Source: Treponema sp. UBA1233
GTDB lineage: Bacteria; Spirochaetota; Spirochaetia; Treponematales; Treponemataceae
Assembly (NCBI GenBank): GCA_002309305.1
Contig: DBWR01000045.1
Location: 8,204-20,865, forward strand
Direction of reading: 5' to 3'
Length of the DNA stretch: 12,662 nucleotides
The position numbers and the translations under genes were made by a program. This document shows, one piece after another, positions 6,701 through 12,155 of this stretch. The first letter of the stretch is position 1. Each line of letters starts with the position of its first letter. The notes under the pieces were generated by a model. That model was not told where the DNA came from, did not search any database, and was given only the letters and a program-made list of their open reading frames with translations.

Positions 6701-7981
6701 ATGCCAAAAGTTTTGACTTATGCTAAAGGCTCCATCATTTTCTTTGAGGGTGACAGGGATGAACGCATTTACATCCTCCAGTCCGGTTCAGTAGTTTTGA
6801 CTCAGAACGATTTGGAGACCGGAAACCAGTTGAGCGAACTGGTTAATGTGGGAGAATTCTTTGGGGTAAAAAGTGCCCTTGCCCGCAAACCCAAGATGGA
6901 AACGGCCAATGTTGTAACCGACACACAGGTTGTTCAGATGACAGTACCTGAATTCGAACAGCTTTTCGGAGGCAACCAGGCTGTATTGATGAAGATGTTG
7001 AAGGTCTTCAGCAAAAGCTTGAGGCAGATTCACCGCAAGACCGAAACAATCCTTAAGACGGACGTGGTTTCTTTCCCGCCGGAAACGGGTCTCCTTATCG
7101 TCGCAAAGTGTTTCTTTGACGAACAGAAATACCATTCATGCCGCAACGTCTGCGAAAAGCTCCTGATGAAATTCCCCAATGCAAGCAATGCGGGAACGGC
7201 AAAAAAGCTCATGGAACAGGCCATCACCCAGGAAAAACGCCAGGCCGCCAGCAAGAGCAGAATCGAAGAAATGGCAGCATCTTCATCACAGGATGACAAC
7301 GCCCTCAAGCAGTTTGAACTTCCAATGTTTGAACGCTTCTCCAAGAAATATACAGACGGTGACGTAATCATAAGCGAATTTGAACCGGGAGACTGCTTCT
7401 ACCTGATTCAGTCCGGTCAGGTTCAGCTTGAAAAATGCATCAAGGGAACCATGAAAAACCTTGACATCCTGCGCCCCGGAGAATTCTTTGGCGAAATGGC
7501 AATTCTGGACAACTCTCCGCGAAGTGCCACATGTATCGCAAAGGGCAACGTAAAGTGTCTTGAATTCAACAAGGAAAACTTCAAGATCCTTATCATGGGC
7601 AACCCCCAGATTGCAATGCACCTCTTAAAGCTGTTCTGCAAGAGAATCTACGACCAGCACCAGCGTTTCGCAATTCTTGTCGTAAGGGATCTTCAGGCAC
7701 GCATCGCCGACGTATTCCTGATGTACGACGAAATGACCCCAGTAACCGAACGCGGACCGGACGGCTCACAGAGAAGAAGATTCTCCCTGACCATGAACGA
7801 CGTGGCACACTGGGCTGGAATCACTGTTGACGAGGCAAAAGAGGAATTGAACAAATTCTCCGCCAAGAACAAGATTGAAATCTACGACGACTACATGATT
7901 GTTGCCAACATTCAGGAAATGAAGCGCATAGTGGACGCATATTTCAGCACCCATGACAAGCGCGTGGCAAAGAACAGCTAG
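6701..7981 (+). CDS. Crp/FNR-type regulator with two cyclic-nucleotide-binding domains
   Basis: A 426-residue cytoplasmic protein. Domains in order: CNB-like domain 1 (about 1-115); a helical TPR-like segment (about 127-175, with the FDEQKYHSCRNVCEKLL helix pair); a charged linker (176-202); CNB domain 2 (about 205-320); and a Crp-like winged helix (about 328-412, TMNDVAHWAGITVDEAKEEL). Domain 2 has a proper phosphate-binding cassette, GEFFGEMAILDNSPRSA, with Glu265 and Arg274 in ligand positions. In domain 1 the same loop reads GEFFGVKSALARKPKMETA: the Glu is Val56 and the Arg is Lys65, so it probably does not bind cNMP conventionally. This suggests one sensing and one structural domain on a DNA-binding protein. 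It is divergent from the PHP gene and convergent with the kinase-like gene. Ligand and targets are unknown. Confidence 0.88.
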   Translation: MPKVLTYAKGSIIFFEGDRDERIYILQSGSVVLTQNDLETGNQLSELVNVGEFFGVKSALARKPKMETANVVTDTQVVQMTVPEFEQLFGGNQAVLMKMLKVFSKSLRQIHRKTETILKTDVVSFPPETGLLIVAKCFFDEQKYHSCRNVCEKLLMKFPNASNAGTAKKLMEQAITQEKRQAASKSRIEEMAASSSQDDNALKQFELPMFERFSKKYTDGDVIISEFEPGDCFYLIQSGQVQLEKCIKGTMKNLDILRPGEFFGEMAILDNSPRSATCIAKGNVKCLEFNKENFKILIMGNPQIAMHLLKLFCKRIYDQHQRFAILVVRDLQARIADVFLMYDEMTPVTERGPDGSQRRRFSLTMNDVAHWAGITVDEAKEELNKFSAKNKIEIYDDYMIVANIQEMKRIVDAYFSTHDKRVAKNS

Positions 7982-7998
7982 TCAGACAAAACTGATTT

Positions 7999-8820
7999 TC
8001 ACTGATAAGACTTAAAATCCTGCACGATTGTGATTGCACTTCTGATTTCACAGCTGGGCAGGATTTTTGCTGCAGTCTGAACAGCCCTGTCCGAAACCGC
8101 AATTGAATCCGCAACACCATGCAATGTAATCACAGACGGTTCAACCTCCGCCCTTAGGAAATTTATGTTCAGCTTGTAATCGAATAGAAGCTGGTTCACC
8201 AGACGCTGGCCCTTTAAGAGCTGCTCGATTTTCGTGCGGCCGTTGGATTCCTTTCCGGCATTGACATAATTCTTTACGACACCTTCAATTACCTTAACCG
8301 CATCCTCCAGGGAAAGAACGCTCGTATTAAGGGTGAGCATGTACTGGCTTGCATCCTCGTTGTCTATGTTGAAGAAACTCTTGTGGAAGCCCTTTCGGTT
8401 GGTATCGCTTTCGTTGATTCTGGCCTGAGCCTGCTTGTCGTTCCAGTTGAATTCTTTTTTAAGGCGTTCAAGACGGACCTTGTCGCAGGAAACAAGACGC
8501 AGGGAAATCATGTTGTCCACGGATTCAAGGATTTTAAAGGCACCGCGACCTATGAGAATGCAGTTACCCACGGAGGCCGCCTCAAGTACGGCATACTGCA
8601 TGTAGTTCAAGTATTCGTCACGATCCTTGTTCAGGCTGGCAAAAAAACCGGGCTTACGCTCGTCATAACGCGACATTTTGGACTTGGGAAACCCCAGTTC
8701 AACTATGCGGGATTCTATCTGCTTGCGGTCAATGAACTTGTATCCAAGCTTTTTCGCCACCGCACCCGCTATTTCATCGCCCAAAGACGCTACCTGCCGA
8801 CTGATTGCAATAACCGCCAT
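7999..8820 (-). CDS. Cytidylate kinase-like protein with BON-like C-terminal domain
   Basis: A 273-residue protein. Residues 1-185 match the cytidylate kinase-like family (Cytidylate_kin2): an N-terminal SRQVASLGDEIA loop (7-18), CILIGRGA (87-94), DTNRKGFHKSFFN (139-151) and the LNTSVLSLEDAVKVI segment (164-178). The nucleotide loop is degenerate: family members usually read SR..GSGG, but here only one Gly remains, and there is no classical GKS/T. Residues about 222-268 (VITLHGVADSIAVSDRAV) resemble a BON domain, normally found in membrane-associated proteins, though no signal peptide or membrane helix is present. ATG at 8820 has AAAGGAG six bases upstream. It converges on the CNB regulator with a 17 bp gap. 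NMP kinase activity is doubtful given the loop; a ligand-sensing role is possible. Confidence 0.82.
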   Translation of the reverse strand: MAVIAISRQVASLGDEIAGAVAKKLGYKFIDRKQIESRIVELGFPKSKMSRYDERKPGFFASLNKDRDEYLNYMQYAVLEAASVGNCILIGRGAFKILESVDNMISLRLVSCDKVRLERLKKEFNWNDKQAQARINESDTNRKGFHKSFFNIDNEDASQYMLTLNTSVLSLEDAVKVIEGVVKNYVNAGKESNGRTKIEQLLKGQRLVNQLLFDYKLNINFLRAEVEPSVITLHGVADSIAVSDRAVQTAAKILPSCEIRSAITIVQDFKSYQ

Positions 8821-8862
8821 ACCCTGCTCCTTTCACAAGTATTTGGGAACCCCCATACCTAC

Positions 8863-8891
8863 ATTATAGCCCCCAAATTGAATTATTGCAA
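8863..8891 (-). promoter_or_regulatory. Sigma70-type promoter of the kinase-like gene
   Basis: Minus strand: TTGCAA (8891-8886), 17-base spacer, perfect TATAAT (8868-8863). The leader is about 35 bases and contains a small GTAT...ATAC hairpin around GGG/CCC. Confidence 0.75.
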
Positions 8892-8927
8892 AATTTTTTT
8901 TTGAATTATGGAAGAAAAAGGGTTGTC

Positions 8928-8948
8928 ATTCTGGGCTCGACCCGGAAT
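8928..8948. repeat. REP-like palindrome, possible terminator of the orphan YgiT gene
   Basis: ATTCTGGG and CCCGGAAT form an 8-bp stem (one G-T pair) around a CTCGA loop, preceded by GTC. The pattern is like the short GTCATTC...GGAATC palindromes dispersed in many bacterial genomes. On the minus strand it sits just past the stop at 8954, and CCCTTTTTC follows six bases later, so it may also stop transcription. Confidence 0.6.
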
Positions 8949-8953
8949 CTTAA

Positions 8954-9190
8954 TCAGGCAGAGATAGGCTGCTTATACTCCATGATTGTAACTTCCTGGC
9001 CCGAAGAAAAACATTGGTCTGCGCGTTTACAAACATCTTGGGCTGTTTTCTCGTCCAGATAATATTCGCCACAATCATCACAAATCTGGGCGGGAACATT
9101 ACGGAAAATTACGGTTGCATTTCCACGTGTCAAAACTACCTGCGTAAAACCATCCTTCATTTCACCATATTTACAAATCGGACATTTCAT
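8954..9190 (-). CDS. Orphan YgiT-type zinc-finger protein (antitoxin-like)
   Basis: A 78-residue protein with the two-knuckle zinc finger found in the N-terminal half of MqsA and in stand-alone YgiT-type antitoxins: CPIC at residues 3-6 and CDDC at 37-40, followed by GEYYLDEKTA. It lacks the C-terminal DNA-binding domain of MqsA. A strong AAGGAGG precedes the ATG at 9190. In such loci the finger protein normally follows a DUF4258 or MqsR-type toxin; here the 125 bases upstream hold only the 3' tail of the FGE gene, so its partner is missing. It shares its layout (MKC..CK, NVP..C..CGE, EY near the end) with the second YgiT-type protein at 10737. Function as an antitoxin is inferred from family and the neighbouring intact pair. 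Confidence 0.85.
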   Translation of the reverse strand: MKCPICKYGEMKDGFTQVVLTRGNATVIFRNVPAQICDDCGEYYLDEKTAQDVCKRADQCFSSGQEVTIMEYKQPISA

Positions 9191-9256
9191 TTTTCCCTCC
9201 TTGTTATTTAAACAAAGATAAAGGATGATTATTCAAGGCCATCAGCTTTTGCAGTG

Positions 9257-9281
9257 CCCTCACGCCCACCACCCGCGCCCC
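9257..9281 (-). other. G-quadruplex motif past the FGE stop codon
   Basis: On the minus strand four G-runs, GGGG, GGG, GGG and GGG, are separated by loops CGC, TGGT and CGTGA, fitting the standard G3+N1-7 pattern. Complementary TGCAG (9285-9281) and CTGCA (9254-9250) flank it and could close a stem around it. It starts 34 bases after the FGE stop codon, in an otherwise moderate-GC non-coding stretch (9191-9315). Confidence 0.75.
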
Positions 9282-9315
9282 TGCACCACAAAACCTGATT
9301 TCCCTGCCAAAAGAA

Positions 9316-10428
9316 TCAAAAAGCAGCGCAAACAACACGGAAGCCAAGGCGGTGGATTCTGTTGTACGGGCCGACACTGCTCCGGTACGAAACCCCGCAG
9401 TCGTCGCCGCTGTAGTCGTAGCTGCCGCCACGGTATGCGGTAGGTGCCTCCGAGCTGTAAAAGTTATCGCACCATTCCCAGACGTTCCCGCTCATATCAT
9501 ATACCCCAAGTGCATTCGCTTGCTTTTTTCCTACCTCGTGGGTTCTATAAATTCTATCATAATCTATATATTCATACGAATTTCCACCATACCATGCGAC
9601 ATCATCTATCCTGTTGCTTCCTGAATAGGTATAATTCCATCCTCCGTTAACTCCACCTCTCGCAGCCATTTCCCACTCACCTTCTGTGGGCAATCTAAAT
9701 CCGCTGGCACTGTAGTCGCAGGTTATAGTTGAATAAATGCTATCTCCAGTGTGAGGAGTATATCCCCAAGTCGCAGGATCAGTTTTTCCATTAACAGAAT
9801 ATGCGGGTGTAAGCCCCATGATCATGCTCAGTTTGTTGCAGAAATAAATCGCGTCATACCAGTTCACATTTTCCACAGGTCGCTTTTCCTGCACTTCACC
9901 GCTTGCAGGGTTATTCTTAAATTCGCTGGGGTTATATCCCATCACAGCCATGTATAAATCCTGAGTCACCTCATGCTTTGCTATCTTGTATGCGTTGATG
10001 ACCTGGATTCCCTCGGTTCCGGCAAAGTTTTCCATGTTTGCTTTTTTACCGGCAGGAATTACTGTAACCATTTCTTCCTGCATTATCTTTATGGCCTGCT
10101 CCTTTGTTATAACCCATCCGGCATAAAATGTCTTTTTCTGTGTGGAACCTTTCGGTATGGACGTTACCTTTGAGCCACTAAGGTCTGCGTTTGTGTACCA
10201 TCCGTTGAATGTGTATCCGGAGCGTGTCGGTGTGGCAAGAACCAGTCCGTCTTCCGCTGTGTATGTGTCGGTATTGGCAGGATTTTGTGTTCCCCCGTTC
10301 AAATGCCATTCAATCGCATACTCAATCTTGCTGTTTGCATCAACCAATACAGGCTGCGAGAAAACCGGCAGTGTAGAGATAAAAAGTACCAGTGCACATG
10401 GCAGTAACTTGAATAATTTTGCTTTCAT
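9316..10428 (-). CDS. Secreted FGE/SUMF1-domain protein with InlB-type repeat
   Basis: A 370-residue exported protein. The signal peptide covers 1-24 (basic start, hydrophobic core, VFS before Gln25). Residues 36-105 form one InlB B-type (Listeria-Bacteroides) repeat, with GYTFNGWYTNADLSG and a closing FYAGW. Residues 120-368 form an FGE/SUMF1 domain (C-type-lectin-like fold): EVTQDLYMAVMGYNPS, PVENVNWYDAIYFCNKLS, GFRLPTEGEWEMAARGG, YDMSGNVWEWC and a terminal LGFRVV. Proteins of this build in treponemes include TvpA, a surface lipoprotein diversified by a retroelement; the C-terminal surface (about 336-360) here looks like such a variable region. ATG at 10428 has GGAGG seven bases upstream and begins the signal peptide. 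The frame is open 47 codons further upstream, but that part has no ribosome-binding site and overlaps the tRNA promoter. I see no strong promoter. Confidence 0.9.
   Translation of the reverse strand: MKAKLFKLLPCALVLFISTLPVFSQPVLVDANSKIEYAIEWHLNGGTQNPANTDTYTAEDGLVLATPTRSGYTFNGWYTNADLSGSKVTSIPKGSTQKKTFYAGWVITKEQAIKIMQEEMVTVIPAGKKANMENFAGTEGIQVINAYKIAKHEVTQDLYMAVMGYNPSEFKNNPASGEVQEKRPVENVNWYDAIYFCNKLSMIMGLTPAYSVNGKTDPATWGYTPHTGDSIYSTITCDYSASGFRLPTEGEWEMAARGGVNGGWNYTYSGSNRIDDVAWYGGNSYEYIDYDRIYRTHEVGKKQANALGVYDMSGNVWEWCDNFYSSEAPTAYRGGSYDYSGDDCGVSYRSSVGPYNRIHRLGFRVVCAAF
9322..9434 (-). other. Candidate DGR-type variable region of the FGE gene
   Basis: This covers codons from about Ala331 to Ala368. 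The core run TAC GAC TAC AGC GGC GAC GAC, then TAC, AGC, GTC, GGC, TAC, AAC, ATC and CAC, is dominated by NNC codons at surface positions, as expected if AAC codons of a template had mutated at their adenines. It is interleaved with conserved words (RGGS, V-S, LGFRVV). No template copy is visible in the window. Confidence 0.5.
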
Positions 10429-10435
10429 AAAGAAT

Positions 10436-10440
10436 CCTCC
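10436..10440 (-). promoter_or_regulatory. Ribosome-binding site fixing the FGE start
   Basis: GGAGG on the minus strand, seven bases before the ATG at 10428. It selects the signal-peptide Met over the upstream in-frame ATG at 10569. Confidence 0.85.
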
Positions 10441-10552
10441 ATAAAGATGTATAAAATATAAACAAACCAAAGCCCCAAAAGTTGCTTCTAATAAATGATG
10501 ATAACAAAAAACCGTGGCATCGGCAAGGGAGGAAACAGCTTTCTCTCCCCGC

Positions 10553-10581
10553 TTGAATAAAACCGCCATTTATGATATTAT
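10553..10581 (+). promoter_or_regulatory. Promoter of tRNA-Pro
   Basis: TTGAAT (10553-10558), 17-base spacer, TATTAT (10576-10581) with a TG extension (TGATATTAT). Predicted +1 about 10588, ten bases before the mature tRNA 5' end. Confidence 0.7.
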
Positions 10582-10597
10582 CTTTTTATTAAATTTT

Positions 10598-10671
10598 CGG
10601 GCTATAGCGCAGCTGGTTAGCGTACAAGTCTGGGGGACTTGGGGTCACCGATTCGAATTCGGTTAGCCCGA
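10598..10671 (+). tRNA. tRNA-Pro (anticodon GGG)
   Basis: A full cloverleaf is visible. The acceptor stem is CGGGCTA/TAGCCCG (10598-10604 with 10664-10670). The D stem is GCGC/GCGT. The anticodon stem CAAGT/ACTTG encloses the loop CTGGGGG with anticodon GGG at 10632-10634, reading CCC and CCU. The variable loop has five bases, and the T arm is ACCGA-TTCGAAT-TCGGT. The discriminator is A10671. The following bases are CAA, so CCA is not encoded and must be added enzymatically. It is the only RNA gene seen in the window and sits between the FGE gene and the toxin-antitoxin pair. Confidence 0.95.
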
Positions 10672-10680
10672 CAAATATAA

Positions 10681-10710
10681 GGATTGTCATTTTGGCAGTC
10701 CTTTTTTTTT
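10681..10710 (+). terminator. Intrinsic terminator of tRNA-Pro
   Basis: GGATTGT (10681-10687) pairs with GCAGTCC (10695-10701), including two G-U pairs, around a seven-base loop, followed by nine T residues (10702-10710). It lies ten bases past the tRNA. Confidence 0.9.
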
Positions 10711-10736
10711 GCCTTGATTATGAAGGAGACCAATAT

Positions 10737-10967
10737 CTATGCCGCAGACTGATATTCAAGGACGCAGATTTTACTTGCGAATTTTCCTACGTTTTCTATA
10801 ATTTGATCAATCTTTTCCATTACGCTTATTGGAAAAACTTCTTCTCCGCACTGTGTGCATTTTTTACATGGTACATTTTCTATAATGAGGTAACAATTCG
10901 GCAAATGAGCGAAATAGGTAGTTTTAGAGTCAATCATTGTTTCACTTTTACACGCCAAACATTTCAT
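10737..10967 (-). CDS. YgiT-type zinc-finger antitoxin of a DUF4258 pair
   Basis: A 76-residue protein with CLAC (3-6) and CTQC (37-40) zinc knuckles followed by GEEVFP, and an extra Cys34 just before the second knuckle. It belongs to the short YgiT-type finger proteins encoded directly after a DUF4258 toxin. The ATG overlaps the toxin stop by ATGA (10964-10967), and a strong AAAGGAGG lies seven bases upstream, so it should be translated well and independently. There is no HTH domain, so any DNA-binding autoregulation would need another partner. Its stop lies 27 bases from the tRNA-Pro terminator, which faces it. The antitoxin role is inferred from family and operon order. Confidence 0.87.
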   Translation of the reverse strand: MKCLACKSETMIDSKTTYFAHLPNCYLIIENVPCKKCTQCGEEVFPISVMEKIDQIIENVGKFASKICVLEYQSAA

Positions 10968-11284
10968 TTTGAAGCCTCCTTTCGTGTTTTCAAATCATCT
11001 TCCCATTTTTCCAAATCAGGATAATAAGCTGTTATCAGTTTGCTGGATTCCCCTTCATCACTCATACAAAGATGAATTATAGAACCATTTTCGGCTTTTC
11101 CAAATACAAGACAAGTCGGGAAAGGAAAATCATCTGGATAACTTTCTATGATTTCACCCGTCATCACAGCACTCAATATATCTCTTACAGTGATTCCTCG
11201 TTCGCGACAACGCTCTCTTGCATGATTTGTCATGAATATTGTATCTTCTTTGCAGTATCTGCGTAAAGTTTCGATTGAAATCAT
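10964..11284 (-). CDS. DUF4258 family toxin
   Basis: About 106 residues, of the DUF4258 family, which has a RelE-like toxin character and is commonly paired with YgiT-type fingers. Features in order: an N-terminal HARERCRERGI helix (His and Arg residues typical of the family), DILSAVMTGEIIESYPDD, the PTCLVFGKAENGSIIHLC strands, and a C-terminal LITAYYPDLEKWEDDLKTRK. The frame also contains an upstream ATG at 11293, but that ATG lies inside the -10 box (TATAATG). A transcript from this promoter could only start at the second ATG (11284), which is exactly at the predicted +1. No Shine-Dalgarno precedes either start. The leaderless toxin followed by an antitoxin with a strong ribosome-binding site would favour excess antitoxin. 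Confidence 0.86.
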   Translation of the reverse strand: MISIETLRRYCKEDTIFMTNHARERCRERGITVRDILSAVMTGEIIESYPDDFPFPTCLVFGKAENGSIIHLCMSDEGESSKLITAYYPDLEKWEDDLKTRKEASK

Positions 11285-11291
11285 TGTAAAC

Positions 11292-11320
11292 ATTATATCA
11301 CAAAAAAATTTTTTTTACAA
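11292..11320 (-). promoter_or_regulatory. Promoter of the toxin-antitoxin pair, leaderless
   Basis: Minus strand: TTGTAA (11320-11315), 17-base spacer made of an A8 and T7 run plus GTGA, then a perfect TATAAT (11297-11292) with a TG extension. Seven bases separate it from the ATG at 11284. Confidence 0.75.
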
Positions 11321-11338
11321 AGAGAAATTTCCTCACGT

Positions 11339-11393
11339 GAAAATGTTACCAGCATCTGTAAAAATCTGTAAACGCAATCACAAAAACATTTTC
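11339..11393. repeat. 9-bp inverted repeat with internal 10-bp-period direct repeat
   Basis: GAAAATGTT (11339-11347) and AACATTTTC (11385-11393) are perfect inverted arms 37 bases apart. Between them ATCTGTAAA occurs twice (11354-11362 and 11364-11372), one helical turn apart. It lies just upstream of the toxin promoter in an otherwise empty stretch (11321-11403), and may be an operator. Nothing else is visible there. Confidence 0.5.
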
Positions 11394-11403
11394 CCATTTG
11401 ATG

Positions 11404-11443
11404 AAAAAATAAAAAAAACCGGCCTCCTTTTGGGAAACCGGTT
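11404..11443 (-). terminator. Intrinsic terminator of the fusA operon
   Basis: On the minus strand AACCGG (11443-11438) and CCGGTT (11422-11417) form a stem with an inner TTTCC/GGAGG partial extension. T8, one A and T6 follow. It lies 24 bases past the stop of the P-loop gene. Confidence 0.92.
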
Positions 11444-11467
11444 CTATTCAATCACGGATGATGTGAA

Positions 11468-12145
11468 TTATTTGTTTGTAATAAGGAGGCTCTTCTGGTC
11501 GAGCTTGAGTGTTGACTCGACGTTTTCCTTTTTGCCTGCCTTGAGGATCTGTACTTTTGTACCGGCACCCTTGGTTGCAGAAAGGTGAACTACCGCAGTG
11601 AAATACGGAAGAATTGCCTTTGGAGCCTGATCAGCGAGCTTGTCGCCGTCAGCGGTTGCAGAAATCCAAACCTTTACCTTTGTGGCCTTTGCATAGCTTG
11701 CAACTGCCTGAATGTCTGCTTCCTTTGCCTTTGTAAAATCAACACCATCGATTACTACACCTGCAACAGCGATACCGCCTGCCTTGAGTGCGTTAAGTGT
11801 GTTGACTACCTTTTCCAGGCTGAAGTTGTCCTGGTTAAAGTTAAGGATGGTACGGTTGCGGATCAGCTGGTCCTTTACGTCAGAAGAAATTGCCTTCTTC
11901 TTTGAGATTTCGCTGAAAATGCTGTCGTACCAGGAAATTACGTTGGATGAATGCTGGTCAAAAGAAACGTGCACAAGCTGCTTTCCGTTGAGCAGAGTAT
12001 CCATACCGAACTGAACCAGAACAGATGTCTTTCCCAGACCTTTCTTTGAAGTAACCAGTCCCAATTCTCCGGCCTTAAGACCACCGTTTGCAACTTCGTC
12101 AAAAGCACGGATCGGGCTGCGTTCGTATAATTCCTGTTTTGCCAT
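11468..12145 (-). CDS. Small RecA/KaiC-like P-loop protein
   Basis: A 225-residue protein with the core of a RecA/KaiC/DnaB-type ATPase. The N-terminus resembles the SPIRAFDEVANGGLKAGELG lead-in of KaiC and DnaB domains. Walker A is SKKGLGKTS (33-41), where the usual first Gly or Ala is Ser33. Walker B is VVIDGVD (130-136) with Asp133, and a sensor-like WISATADGDK follows (160-169). It ends soon after the core, so it has neither the second KaiC domain nor a helicase N-terminal domain. ATG at 12145 has AAGGAG six bases upstream, overlapping the stop of the EF-G gene (10 bp gap), so translation is probably coupled. The pairing with EF-G hints at a translation- or ribosome-linked role, but no function is established from the sequence. 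Confidence 0.82.
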   Translation of the reverse strand: MAKQELYERSPIRAFDEVANGGLKAGELGLVTSKKGLGKTSVLVQFGMDTLLNGKQLVHVSFDQHSSNVISWYDSIFSEISKKKAISSDVKDQLIRNRTILNFNQDNFSLEKVVNTLNALKAGGIAVAGVVIDGVDFTKAKEADIQAVASYAKATKVKVWISATADGDKLADQAPKAILPYFTAVVHLSATKGAGTKVQILKAGKKENVESTLKLDQKSLLITNK

Positions 12146-12155
12146 AGTTCACTCC

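Noticed and set aside
7979..8001. Terminator between the convergent regulator and kinase-like genes
   Set aside because: Only a four-base TCAG/CTGA stem before TTTT is present; too weak to call.
8383..8904. 173-codon plus-strand open frame
   Set aside because: Antisense to the kinase-like gene and runs through its promoter; a by-product of codon use.
9191..9315. Degenerate toxin gene before the orphan antitoxin
   Set aside because: No frame in this stretch resembles the DUF4258 C-terminus (for example TAYYPD or WEDD), so no pseudogene is called.
10527..10549. GGGAG...CTCCC hairpin before the tRNA promoter
   Set aside because: The stem is interrupted and no T-run follows directly on either strand, so it is not called a terminator.
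10429..10569. N-terminal extension of the FGE gene from ATG at 10569
   Set aside because: No ribosome-binding site, overlaps the tRNA promoter, and would bury the signal peptide; ATG at 10428 has GGAGG at good distance.
10598..10671. tRNA-Pro as an integration site for the accessory stretch
   Set aside because: I find no second copy of the tRNA 3' end and no integrase in the window.
10740..10805. Small plus-strand frame after AAGGAG, following the tRNA terminator
   Set aside because: Antisense to the zinc-finger gene, about 20 codons and no recognisable peptide.
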